A stretch of 64,000 nucleotides of DNA, from contig NZ_JALKAL010000004.1 in assembly GCF_023015765.1 (NCBI RefSeq), positions 248,001 through 312,000 of the forward strand, written 5' to 3'. The position numbers and the translations under genes were made by a program. Source of the DNA: Ornithinimicrobium sp. F0845. Its GTDB lineage: Bacteria; Actinomycetota; Actinomycetes; Actinomycetales; Dermatophilaceae. Below the pieces are notes generated by a model, which was not told the DNA's origin, did not search any database, and was given only the letters and a program-made list of their open reading frames with translations. Below, piece after piece: positions 43,463 to 51,950 of this stretch; within the stretch, counting starts at the first letter, position 1, and every line of letters begins with the position of its first letter.

Positions 43463-46257
43463 CGCTCGCGGGTGTCCTGGCCTCGCTCCCCGACGGTCCC
43501 CGGAAGGCTCGCGAGGAGTTGCTCGGCGGCAGCACGCTCCGTGGACGCGCCGCCCGAGCTCTCGATCTCGTCGATGAGCCGCAGGCAGCGAGTCACCGTG
43601 TGACGCGCCGCAGCGGGCCGCCCCGCCCGGAGCTCGGCCTCGGCGAGCTCCCGGAGGTCTCGCGCCTCGAATCCGGCGTTGCCGATGGCCTGGTCCACCT
43701 CCACCGCCAGACCGAAGGCGGTGCAGGCCGCCTCCGCATCGCCGAGCGCCAGTTGTGCGCTGCCGATGCTGCTCAGCGCCGTCGCCTCCATGTCGGTCGC
43801 CCCCACCCGGCGGCTGAGGTCATGGCACTCGCGGGCACGGCGGAGCGCTTCCTCGGGCCGCCCGGCGTGCAGGTGCGCGTTGGCCAGGTTGTTCAGCAGC
43901 ATGGGGAGCTCCCGAGGGTCCTCGCCGCGCTGTGACAGGTCCGCCAGCTGGCGGGTGATCTCCTCGACCGCCAGGTCGTGCTGCCCGGTGATGTCATGGA
44001 GCAGCGCGATGTTGCTCCGGGCGCGCTCCGCGGCCAGTCGGTGTCCAGCCGCCTCGGCGTGGCGCACGGAGAGCTCGAAGTAGTGCATGGCCTCGTCGGT
44101 CCGTCGGGCCCGGCCGTGCACGATGCCGAGGTTGTTCGCCGCACCGCAGATCGCCTCGTCGTTGCCCAGCGCCTGCGCGCTGGCCAACGCGGTCCGCGCC
44201 AGCGCCAGCTGCTCGGCTCCGGCGCTGAGCAGGACCAGGTAGTGCAGCAGCCGCGGCGCCATCCGGCACACCACCTGGTGGTCAGCGTCCTGCACCGCGC
44301 GGCTGATGGACTCGCTCAAGGCCCGTCGGTGCCCGACGAACCAGGCCAGGGCGTGTCGCGGCCCGGGAAACGGCTCCGGCGTGGTGTGCGGTGTCAGCGG
44401 GCCCGTCTCGATGAGGGGCGGGTAGCGACCCAGCGCCATGCAGGCGGCCTCTGCCGAGTGGATCAGCCAGCTGTGCAGCCTGCTCAGGGCCGCGGACTCC
44501 TGGTCGGCGTCGTCGGCCTCACGCAAGAGCTCGGTGGCGTAGTCGCGGGCGAGGTCGTGGAGGTCGAACCACCCGGGTCGCAGCTGCTGGAGCAGGTGTC
44601 GGTCCACGAGGTCGTCCAGGGCACGCTCGGCCGGCCCGCTCGCCAGGCCGGTGATCGCCGCCGCCGACCCCGTGCTGAACGGCCCACCGGGGTGCAGGGC
44701 GAGGAGCCGGAAGGTCCTGGCCGCGACGGGGTCGAGCGACTCGACCGTCGTGGCGAAGACACCGCGCACATCCGTCAGTGGATCACCGCCGGCGCTCAGC
44801 TCACCCAGCCGGCTCCGCTCGTCCCGGAGCCGTTCGATGAGATCGCCGATCGACCCCCGACCCTGTCTCCCCGCCCGCTCGGCGGCGACGACCAACGCGA
44901 TCGGCAGGTGTCCACACGCCAGCACCAGCTCCTCGAGCTGGGCATCGGGCGCCTCCGTGCCCCGCAGTCGGCGGCGCACGAGGTCGACTGCCTCGGCGGG
45001 CTCCATCGGCCCCAGGGGCAGGGGGACGGCGCCATCGATCGCGGTCAGACCGCGGAGCTGACGGCGACTGGTGACCAGCACGGCGCTGCGGCCACCCGAC
45101 ACCAGGGGACGCACCTGCTCGGGGTCGCTGGCGTTGTCGAGCACCACCAGGACCCGGCGGTCGGCCAGGGCGCTGCGCAGCAGGGGAGCGCGCGCCTCCA
45201 GGCTCTCCGGGATCTGGTCGCCCGGGACACCGGCGGCGCGCAGCAGGAGGTCCAGCGCCAGACGGGGGGTCATGGCGGGGCCACGACCGAAACCGCGCAG
45301 GTCGAGATAGAGCTGACCGTCCGGGAACTGGTGGGCGGCACGGTGGGCCCAGTGCACCGCCAGGCTCGTCTTGCCACTGCCCCCGGGGCCGTGGACGACG
45401 GCCAGCCGGGTGTCGGGGTCCCCGAGGATGGCGTCGAGCTGACCCAGCTCGGCCGAGCGGCCGGTGAACCACGCCACGTCCGCCGGCAGCTGACGGGGCA
45501 CCGGCCGCGACGGCGCCGACGGTGGCGCACCGTCGTGCAGCAGCCGCTGGTGCTCGTCCTGGAGGCCCGGGGCGGGATCGGTGCCGAGCTCCTCGGCCAA
45601 CCGGGTCCTGATCTGCTCGTAGGCCCCGAGCGCCTCGGCCACATGGCCCTCTGCTCGGAGCACCCGCAGGAGTCGCACCCACAGCGTCTCCCGGAGCGGG
45701 TGCTCGGCGATCAGCACACGCAGCTCCTCCGCGCACCCCGTGGTGTCCCCGGCCTCCAGGTCCAGGTCCACCCGTCGCTCCACGGCACGCAGGTGCACCG
45801 CTGTGAGCCGGGGCACCTCGTAGCGCCCGAGCCAGGTCGACAGCTCCTCCCCGAACAGCGGCCCCTCCCATCGGTCCAGTGCCGCGAGCAGCAGATGACG
45901 CTCCTCGTCGGGGGAGGTCGCGCCCGCCGCACGCGCGAGAGCATCGGTGAACGCCAGGACGTCGACGCGCTCGCGTGGCAGGTCCAGGCGGTAGCCGGCC
46001 TCGCCGGTCACCACCACGCCGCTCCCCAGCGCGGCCCGCAACCGGGAGACCAGCGTCTGCACGCCGGCCCGGGGCCGGGCGGGCAGCTCGGCCGCGTCCC
46101 AGATGCGCTCCGCCAGCAGATCTGCCGGCAGCGTGCGCCCCGCGGACACGGACAGCACCGCCAGCAGCGCCCGCACCCGTCGCCCGCCGACCGGCACCGG
46201 GTGGCCTCCTCGCACGGCGCGGACCCCACCGAGCAGCCGAATGACCAGGTCGTCCAT
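43459..46257 (-). CDS. AfsR/SARP-family regulator (BTAD, NB-ARC, TPR)
   Basis: A 932-residue protein started at MDDLVIRLLGGVRAV (46257). Residues 1-95 form the OmpR-like winged-helix DNA-binding domain, 98-245 the bacterial transcriptional activation domain, and the NB-ARC ATPase has P-loop GPGGSGKTS near residue 291 and VLVVLDNASD. TPR repeats fill the last 300 residues (YFELSVRHAEAAGHRLAAERARS and similar). AfsR integrates signals and activates secondary-metabolism or export genes. Three direct repeats at 11-base steps lie upstream, and a LysE exporter gene diverges from it. Confidence 0.93.
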   Translation of the reverse strand: MDDLVIRLLGGVRAVRGGHPVPVGGRRVRALLAVLSVSAGRTLPADLLAERIWDAAELPARPRAGVQTLVSRLRAALGSGVVVTGEAGYRLDLPRERVDVLAFTDALARAAGATSPDEERHLLLAALDRWEGPLFGEELSTWLGRYEVPRLTAVHLRAVERRVDLDLEAGDTTGCAEELRVLIAEHPLRETLWVRLLRVLRAEGHVAEALGAYEQIRTRLAEELGTDPAPGLQDEHQRLLHDGAPPSAPSRPVPRQLPADVAWFTGRSAELGQLDAILGDPDTRLAVVHGPGGSGKTSLAVHWAHRAAHQFPDGQLYLDLRGFGRGPAMTPRLALDLLLRAAGVPGDQIPESLEARAPLLRSALADRRVLVVLDNASDPEQVRPLVSGGRSAVLVTSRRQLRGLTAIDGAVPLPLGPMEPAEAVDLVRRRLRGTEAPDAQLEELVLACGHLPIALVVAAERAGRQGRGSIGDLIERLRDERSRLGELSAGGDPLTDVRGVFATTVESLDPVAARTFRLLALHPGGPFSTGSAAAITGLASGPAERALDDLVDRHLLQQLRPGWFDLHDLARDYATELLREADDADQESAALSRLHSWLIHSAEAACMALGRYPPLIETGPLTPHTTPEPFPGPRHALAWFVGHRRALSESISRAVQDADHQVVCRMAPRLLHYLVLLSAGAEQLALARTALASAQALGNDEAICGAANNLGIVHGRARRTDEAMHYFELSVRHAEAAGHRLAAERARSNIALLHDITGQHDLAVEEITRQLADLSQRGEDPRELPMLLNNLANAHLHAGRPEEALRRARECHDLSRRVGATDMEATALSSIGSAQLALGDAEAACTAFGLAVEVDQAIGNAGFEARDLRELAEAELRAGRPAAARHTVTRCLRLIDEIESSGGASTERAAAEQLLASLPGTVGERGQDTRER

Positions 46258-46330
46258 CGCACCCCCTGCGTCGCTGTGCCGGATCGTCTGCTCGCCCCTC
46301 ACCCGAGCATGCCACGGGTGGCACGGGCGG

Positions 46331-46358
46331 TGACAGCGATTTGACAGGGCTCTGGCAG
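46331..46358. promoter_or_regulatory. 11-base-period direct repeats, putative SARP site
   Basis: TGACAG at 46331-46336 and 46342-46347 and TGGCAG at 46353-46358 step by exactly 11 bases. SARP proteins are known to bind short direct repeats spaced by one helical turn. The repeats lie 74 bases upstream of the SARP start and 61 bases upstream of the LysE-family gene, overlapping the only TTGACA (46341-46346) in that promoter region. Confidence 0.6.
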
Positions 46359-46418
46359 CGGCCGGCCCTAGCGTCCCGGGGATCCGTGACCGAGGTGACA
46401 TCTCCGGGGGGAGACCCA

Positions 46419-47051
46419 ATGCCAAGCACCGCCACCCTGTTGACCTTCACGCTGGCCGCCGCCGCGCTGGTCGTCGTTCCTGGACCCTCGGTGGTCTATG
46501 TCGTCGCCCGCGGCGTCGAGTTCGGCCGACGCGCGGGCATGGTGTCCGTCGCCGGCCTCGAGGTCGGCTCGCTCCTGCACCTGGTGGCCACCATGGCCGG
46601 GTTGGCGACGCTGCTGGCCGCGTGGCCCGCGGGGTTCCGGGTCCTGCAGTGGGCCGGCGCCGCCTATCTGTTCTGTCTCGCGCTCGGGCAGTTCCGCGCC
46701 CTGCGCGGCGTCACCGCGGTCGACCCCGTGTCCACGGTGGGCTCGCGTCCCACCAGGCTGCAGCTGTTCCGGGACGGCCTGCTGATCGACCTGCTCAACC
46801 CGGGCACGGCACTGTTCTTCCTGGCGTTCCTGCCGCAGTTCGTCGACCCGTCACGCGGCCCGGTGGCAGCACAGATCCTGGTGCTCGGGACCTGCTATCT
46901 GGTGCTGGCCGTGATCAACGACAGCGTCTACGCCCTCGCCGCCGGCGGTCTGGCCAGGCGGTTGACCGGCTCGCCGCGGGCCCGGGGCCGCACCATGCTC
47001 GTCACCGGCGTGATCTACCTCGGCCTGGCGGCGGTCGCCCTCCTGGCCTGA
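46419..47051 (+). CDS. LysE/RhtB-family exporter
   Basis: A 210-residue protein with six hydrophobic helices. Its start MPSTATLLTFTLAAAALVVVPGPSVVYVVARG contains the PGP motif, and LLNPGTALFFLAFLPQFV is the family hallmark. Exports an amino acid or small metabolite. It diverges from the SARP gene and is the likely target of that regulator. Confidence 0.9.
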   Translation: MPSTATLLTFTLAAAALVVVPGPSVVYVVARGVEFGRRAGMVSVAGLEVGSLLHLVATMAGLATLLAAWPAGFRVLQWAGAAYLFCLALGQFRALRGVTAVDPVSTVGSRPTRLQLFRDGLLIDLLNPGTALFFLAFLPQFVDPSRGPVAAQILVLGTCYLVLAVINDSVYALAAGGLARRLTGSPRARGRTMLVTGVIYLGLAAVALLA

Positions 47052-47126
47052 CGGGCTCGGGTCGACCCACGCGTGCTACGGCCTCCCGAAACGCTCTCGC
47101 AACGTGGCGCCGGTAGATTCGCTGCC

Positions 47127-47951
47127 ATGAGTGGCACGCAGCAGGAGATCATCGACGAGATCGGTGTCCGCGCCGAGTTCGACGCCGCGGCCGAGGCCGA
47201 ACGACGCATCGCCTTCCTGGCCGACTACCTCCGCGACTCCGGGACCAGGGGATACGTCCTGGGCCTCAGCGGTGGGGTCGACTCGACCACGTGCGGTCGG
47301 TTGGCGCAGCTGGCCTGCGAGCGGGTGCGCGAGTCCGGGGGCGAGGCGAGCTTCCTGGCGATGCGACTGCCCTACGGGGCGCAGGCCGACGAGGCCGACG
47401 CCGCCGCAGCCGTCGAGTTCGTCGACGCCGACGAGACGATCACGGTCAACATCAAGGCGGCCACGGACGCGATATTCGCCGAGGTCGACGCCGCCGGCGT
47501 CGACTTCACCAGCATCGACCACGCCGACTTCGTCAAGGGCAACGTCAAGGCACGGCAGCGCATGGTCGCCCAGTACCTCGCCGCGGGCGCCCGGTCGATG
47601 CTCGTGCTCGGCACCGACCAGGCGGCGGAGGCCACGGTCGGCTTCTACACCAAGTTTGGCGACGGGGCGGCCGACCTGCTCCCGCTCGCCGGTCTGACCA
47701 AGCGCCGGGTCCGCGCGGTCGCCGCCCACCTCGGGGCACCGGACCACCTGGTCCACAAGATCGCGACCGCCGACCTCGAGGACGGCAAGCCGCTGAACCC
47801 GGACGAGGCCGCCCTCGGGGTGAGCTATGAGGTGATCGACGACTACCTCGAGGGCAAGACCGTCTCCGACGCCGACCGGGAGACGATCGAGGGCTGGCAC
47901 GCCCGCACCGCACACAAGCGTGCGATGCCGATCACCCCGGACGACGTCTGA
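47127..47951 (+). CDS. nadE: Ammonia-dependent NAD synthetase
   Basis: A 274-residue protein started at MSGTQQEIIDEIG (47127). The PP-loop ATP motif GLSGGVDSTT is present, with MRLPYGAQADEADA, NIKAATDAI, GNVKARQRM and GTDQAAEATVGFYTKFGDG marking the NadE family. It amidates nicotinic acid adenine dinucleotide to NAD using ammonia; no glutaminase domain is fused. Confidence 0.95.
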   Translation: MSGTQQEIIDEIGVRAEFDAAAEAERRIAFLADYLRDSGTRGYVLGLSGGVDSTTCGRLAQLACERVRESGGEASFLAMRLPYGAQADEADAAAAVEFVDADETITVNIKAATDAIFAEVDAAGVDFTSIDHADFVKGNVKARQRMVAQYLAAGARSMLVLGTDQAAEATVGFYTKFGDGAADLLPLAGLTKRRVRAVAAHLGAPDHLVHKIATADLEDGKPLNPDEAALGVSYEVIDDYLEGKTVSDADRETIEGWHARTAHKRAMPITPDDV

Positions 47952-48073
47952 ACCGGCCCGGCCGCCAGACCCACACCGCACCCGGAGGCGCCTCAAGTCC
48001 CCGCACACGATCGGCGGTCTGGGCCGGGCTGACGGTCACCGTCCTGGCCACGGCCCTGCTCCTGGGCGCGTCG

Positions 48074-49666
48074 GTGACGGCCGGGCCGTGGGACGGGGCG
48101 TTCCTGTTCCGAGACTTCGTCACCGTCCCCGACCCCGTCCTGGGCGCCAACACCCTCGGCGGTGACGGCGCCCCGCGGGCCGTCCCGCTCGACGCCGTGG
48201 TCGCCGCGCTCAGCAGCGTCCTGTCCGCCGGTCTGGTGGCGCGGCTGCTATTGGTCGCCCCGCTGCTGCTGGTCGGGGCGGGGATGACGGTCCTGCTGCG
48301 CCACCACGGACCGGTCGCGACGGCCGTCGGCGCGGGGTTGGCGATCGCCAACCCGGCCGTCGCGGAGCGGCTGCTGCTCGGGCAGGCGCCCTCGCTCCTG
48401 GGCTACGCGATGATCCCGTGGCTGGTGGTGGCGGTGCGCTCGCGTGGCCCGCTGGAGTGGCGGGTGCTGCTGGTGCTGGCGGCCGCGGTGCCCGCGGCGC
48501 TGACGCCGGTGGGCGCCGTCATGGCCGGCGTGACGGTGGTCGTGACGGTCCTGTGGTTCCGCCCGCCCGCCCTGGGCCGGCGGGTGTTGGAGGCGACCGC
48601 GCTGCTCGCCCCCGTGGCCCTCCTCTCACTGCCCTGGCTGGTCCTCGGCCTGGCGGATCCGACAGCGGGCGCGGTGCCCGAGGGGGCCGACGCGTTCGCC
48701 GTCCGGTCCGACGGCTGGTTCGGCACGATCGGCTCGGTCATCACCCTGGGCGGGATCTGGGCGGAGGGCGCCTGGCCGGACTCACGCACCAACCTGCTGG
48801 TCGTCGGGGCACAGCTGGTCCTGGTGCTCGCAGCGATCACCGCCTGGGTGCTGCTACACACCCTGCCGATCATCCGCGGGACGGCCGACGACCCCAGGTG
48901 GCCCGACCGGCGGGCCCTGGACCTGGCGGCCGCGGGCTACGCCGCCGTGGTGGTGACCGTGCTGCTCCTCGCCGGTCCACTCCTGCCAGTATGGCGGGTG
49001 CTCCAGCAGGTGCCCGGGGTCGCGCTGGCGCGCGACACACACCGGTGGCTGGGGTGGTCGGCCCTGGCGGTCGCGGCTCTCGTGGCGCTCGGCACCGCCC
49101 ACCTGGTGCGCGTCATCGGCACTCGCATCCGCGACGGGGCAGTGCACAACCGCGTGGGTCGCGCAGCCTACGTGGGGATCGCGACCGGGGCCTGCCTCGC
49201 GGTGCTCTCCCTCGGAGTGCTGACCGTCCCGGACGTGCCGGGCCGGCTGGCCAAGGACCTGCGGCCGGTCGCCATGCCCCCGGAGTGGGACATCGTCGTC
49301 GACCAGCTGAACACCCGTGACGGACGCGTCCTGGTGGTCCCCTGGCAGCCGTTCCGGCAGGTCGACTGGGTCGGACCGGTGCAGTTCCTCGATCCGTTCC
49401 CCCGGGCGCTGGTGCACGAGGTCGTGCACGCACGCGACCTCACGGTGCGGCGGGACGACACGGAGTGGCGCGTCGGCGGCGAGGACCCGGCGATCCCGGG
49501 CCTGGCAGAGGGGGTCCTCGACCCGGACGCGCTGCGCGAGGCAGAGATCACCCGGGTGGTGATCTGGCGTGGATCGCCCGGGGCGGTGACGGTGCTGGAC
49601 GAGCTGGAGGTCGTCCATGAGGGGGAGGAGTGGATCGTGCTGGCGGTCAGCGCGACTGCAGGGTGA
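48074..49666 (+). CDS. Large membrane protein, GT-C glycosyltransferase-like
   Basis: A protein of at least 530 residues with about ten to twelve transmembrane helices in the first 400 and an extracytoplasmic C-terminal part. A luminal loop after helix 1 (GPWDGAFLFRDFVTVPDPV) with acidic residues is reminiscent of GT-C enzymes. Tracing the frame upstream from the GTG at 48074 gives WAGLTVTVLATALLLGAS, a complete extra helix, with no ATG, GTG or TTG back to the nadE stop. The real start may be a rare codon. It lies in an envelope-glycan region and may be a polyprenyl-linked glycosyltransferase. Confidence 0.7.
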   Translation: MTAGPWDGAFLFRDFVTVPDPVLGANTLGGDGAPRAVPLDAVVAALSSVLSAGLVARLLLVAPLLLVGAGMTVLLRHHGPVATAVGAGLAIANPAVAERLLLGQAPSLLGYAMIPWLVVAVRSRGPLEWRVLLVLAAAVPAALTPVGAVMAGVTVVVTVLWFRPPALGRRVLEATALLAPVALLSLPWLVLGLADPTAGAVPEGADAFAVRSDGWFGTIGSVITLGGIWAEGAWPDSRTNLLVVGAQLVLVLAAITAWVLLHTLPIIRGTADDPRWPDRRALDLAAAGYAAVVVTVLLLAGPLLPVWRVLQQVPGVALARDTHRWLGWSALAVAALVALGTAHLVRVIGTRIRDGAVHNRVGRAAYVGIATGACLAVLSLGVLTVPDVPGRLAKDLRPVAMPPEWDIVVDQLNTRDGRVLVVPWQPFRQVDWVGPVQFLDPFPRALVHEVVHARDLTVRRDDTEWRVGGEDPAIPGLAEGVLDPDALREAEITRVVIWRGSPGAVTVLDELEVVHEGEEWIVLAVSATAG

Positions 49667-49675
49667 CTGGCGAGG

Positions 49676-49873
49676 TCAGTCGCCGTAGCCGAGGAGCTGG
49701 CCCGGGGACACGGGCTCGGTGGGGCCGGTGTTGCGCGCGGCGGAGTCGTCGGGGCTGAAGCTGTCCACCACCGCTGCCGTCGCGGCACCCGCGGCGCCGA
49801 GGCCGACGACGAGCGCGATCACGGTGTAGAGGACACGGCGACCGGTGCCGGGCGCCTGTGTGGACTGACTCAT
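49676..49873 (-). CDS. Small membrane protein (65 aa)
   Basis: MSQSTQAPGTGRRVLYTVIALVVGLGAAGAATAAVV contains one helix, followed by a polar tail of about 28 residues ending in LLGYGD. It may be membrane-anchored or cleaved. A TACC-N4-GGTA palindrome lies 34 bases upstream of its start, as for two other envelope genes. No family recognised. Confidence 0.6.
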   Translation of the reverse strand: MSQSTQAPGTGRRVLYTVIALVVGLGAAGAATAAVVDSFSPDDSAARNTGPTEPVSPGQLLGYGD

Positions 49874-49907
49874 CTGGACCTCCGTGAGACACGTATCGGG
49901 GAGAGGT

Positions 49908-49919
49908 TACCGCAAGGTA
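49908..49919. promoter_or_regulatory. TACC-N4-GGTA palindrome, copy 1
   Basis: TACC and GGTA around GCAA, within TTACCGCAAGGTAG. It lies 34 bases upstream of the start at 49873 on the minus strand. TAACCT on that strand could serve as a -10 box. Confidence 0.5.
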
Positions 49920-49946
49920 GGAGCGGAGGACAGCCGCCTCGCAGCA

Positions 49947-51131
49947 TCATGCCGAGCCCCGACCGACCCGGCGACGACGGCGCACCGGCGGCACCGGGTG
50001 GGCGTGATCACCGGCGGCGCTCGGCCCGTGACCCCAGGTGGCGCGCAGCAGGAGCTGCTCCCAGGCCCGGACCGTCTCGTCCCACGTGAACCGTGCCGAG
50101 TGGGCCAGCGCGTTGTCGCCGAGCTCGGTCAGCCGGCCGCGGTCACCCAGCAGGTCGTCGACGGCGGCGGTCATCGTGTCGAGGTCGCGCACGAGCAGGC
50201 CGGTGGCACCGTCCTCGATCGACTCCGAGACGCCACCAGCGTCGCGGTAGCCGATGGCGGGCACGCCGTGGCTGGCTGCCTCGACCACCGAGAGCCCCCA
50301 GCCCTCCTTGACGCTCGGCACCAGCAGCAGGTCGGCCGAGGCCAGTTCCTCGTGCTTGGTCTGCTCGTCCACGAAACCCAGCAAATCGACATACTCCTGC
50401 GCCCCCTGCGCGAGGACATAGTCCTGCAGCTCCCGGCGCCACCACCCGTCGCCGACCACGCGCAGCCGCAGCCCCGGGTGCCGGTCACGCAGCCGGGTGA
50501 CCACGTCGACCGCGTGCTCGATGCGCTTGTGCTTGACGACCCGTCCGAGGACCAGCAGACGTGGACCGGCGACGTCCTCGACCGACACGGGCGGGGGAGG
50601 CTGGGTGCCGTTGTGGATGATCGCGACGTGGTCGCGGTCCACGCCCATCGCGACGAGCTCGTCCTTGGTGGAGCGGGAGACCGCGACATACTGCCGTCCG
50701 CGGTAGACCCGCGGGGAGACCCGGGACTCCACGCCCCAGCCCACGGCGGCCACGGGCGGGCTGAAGACCACCGGCCACTGCTCCCGGTGCACGTGGTGGA
50801 CCAGCACGACGACCGGTGACCGGGTCGCCCACCCGACGAAGAAGGGGAGCCCGTTCTGCACGTCGACGACCACGTCGAAGGGTCCGTCGGCGGCCTCGAG
50901 GCGGCGGATCGCCCGGCGGGCGGCGCCGTAGACACCGGTGCGCGAACCGGCCCGCAGGTAGCGCACCCCGTGGATCATCTCCTCCGGCGGCGCGTTGTCG
51001 TGCGCCGCGCACAGGAAGGTCACCTCGTGCCCGCGTGCGACCAGGCCCTCGGCGACCATCCGTGCATAGAGCTCGGCGCCGCCACCCTCGGGGTGGGCCA
51101 GGTCGCGCCAGTTGCAGAGGGCGATCCGCAT
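49947..51131 (-). CDS. Family 4 glycosyltransferase
   Basis: A 394-residue GT-B protein started at MRIALCNWRDLAHPEGGGAELYA (51131). The GGGAE motif near the start and the C-terminal EX7E-like segment VPSVKEGWGLSVVEAASHGVPAIG are typical of GT4 glycosyltransferases. A linker of VVKHKRIEHAVD introduces the donor-binding half. It acts at the cytoplasmic face, adding a sugar (perhaps rhamnose or mannose) to a lipid-linked glycan; the donor is not evident. Confidence 0.9.
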   Translation of the reverse strand: MRIALCNWRDLAHPEGGGAELYARMVAEGLVARGHEVTFLCAAHDNAPPEEMIHGVRYLRAGSRTGVYGAARRAIRRLEAADGPFDVVVDVQNGLPFFVGWATRSPVVVLVHHVHREQWPVVFSPPVAAVGWGVESRVSPRVYRGRQYVAVSRSTKDELVAMGVDRDHVAIIHNGTQPPPPVSVEDVAGPRLLVLGRVVKHKRIEHAVDVVTRLRDRHPGLRLRVVGDGWWRRELQDYVLAQGAQEYVDLLGFVDEQTKHEELASADLLLVPSVKEGWGLSVVEAASHGVPAIGYRDAGGVSESIEDGATGLLVRDLDTMTAAVDDLLGDRGRLTELGDNALAHSARFTWDETVRAWEQLLLRATWGHGPSAAGDHAHPVPPVRRRRRVGRGSA

Positions 51132-51169
51132 CGAGTGAGACTCCGTCGTCGTCCGGGCGGGCAAATAGT

Positions 51170-51181
51170 TACCGCATAGTA
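51170..51181. promoter_or_regulatory. TACC-N4-RGTA palindrome, copy 2
   Basis: TACC and AGTA around GCAT, one base off a perfect palindrome. It lies between the divergent GT4 gene (start 51131, 38 bases away) and methyltransferase gene (start 51201, 19 bases away), so one factor could control both. Confidence 0.5.
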
Positions 51182-51200
51182 GCCGGATTATGGTTCTCGC

Positions 51201-51950
51201 GTGGACGACGCGACGATGCCGGGCTCGGGGACCCTCGCGCGCTCCGTCCATCTGTTCCGCGCGTTCCTGGTCGAGCAGAGCGACCCGGACCGCTTCTACC
51301 GCGTGCTCGCCGCCGACTCGGTCCGCGAGGTCGCCCGTTTCACGGACCTGACCGACGCCGACGTGGTGGACGTCGGGGGCGGCCCGGGCTACTTCGCCGA
51401 CGCCTTCCTCGCGGCCGGCGCCCGCTATCTCGGGATCGAGCCGGACGCGGGCGAGCTCACCGCACGGGGCCACGCCGCCGCCAACACCCTGCGCGCCTCG
51501 GGGCTGGCACTGCCTCTCGCCGAGGCCGGCGTCGACCTCTGCTACTCCTCCAACGTGCTGGAGCACGTGCCGGACCCGGAGCGGATGGCCGAGGAGATGG
51601 TGCGCGTCACCCGCCCCGGCGGCACGGTCTATCTCTCCTGGACGCCCTGGTTGTCCCCGCACGGTGGCCACGAGACCGGGATGTGGCACTACCTCGGGGG
51701 TCGCCGGGCGGCCGACCGCTACGCCCGGCGGCACGGCCACCGGCCGAAGAACGACTTCGGCACCTCGCTGTTCGTCTGCCCGGTCGGCCGGATGCTGCGC
51801 TGGGCCAGGGCTGCGCAGGCCTCCGGCCGGGTCCGGATCGTGGCCGTCGAGCCCCGCTACCACCCGGCCTGGGCGCGCTGGATGATCCGCGTCCCCGGCG
51901 TCCGCGAGGTGGTCAGCTGGAACGCCGTGATCGTCCTGGAACGCACGTGA
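51201..51950 (+). CDS. SAM-dependent methyltransferase of the envelope cluster
   Basis: A 249-residue protein with a GTG start. Motif I is VVDVGGGPGYFADAFLAAGA and later motifs are LCYSSNVLEHVPDPERMAEEM and VTRPGGTVYLSW, the Methyltransf_11 pattern. The stop overlaps the GTG start of the giant DUF3367 gene by four bases, so they are cotranscribed. It may methylate a sugar or lipid of the same glycan. Confidence 0.9.
   Translation: MDDATMPGSGTLARSVHLFRAFLVEQSDPDRFYRVLAADSVREVARFTDLTDADVVDVGGGPGYFADAFLAAGARYLGIEPDAGELTARGHAAANTLRASGLALPLAEAGVDLCYSSNVLEHVPDPERMAEEMVRVTRPGGTVYLSWTPWLSPHGGHETGMWHYLGGRRAADRYARRHGHRPKNDFGTSLFVCPVGRMLRWARAAQASGRVRIVAVEPRYHPAWARWMIRVPGVREVVSWNAVIVLERT

Noticed and set aside
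46341-46374. TTGACA with TAGCGT as a sigma-70-type promoter of the LysE-family gene
   Set aside because: The spacer would be 22 bases, too long; the TTGACA is better explained as part of the 11-base direct repeats.
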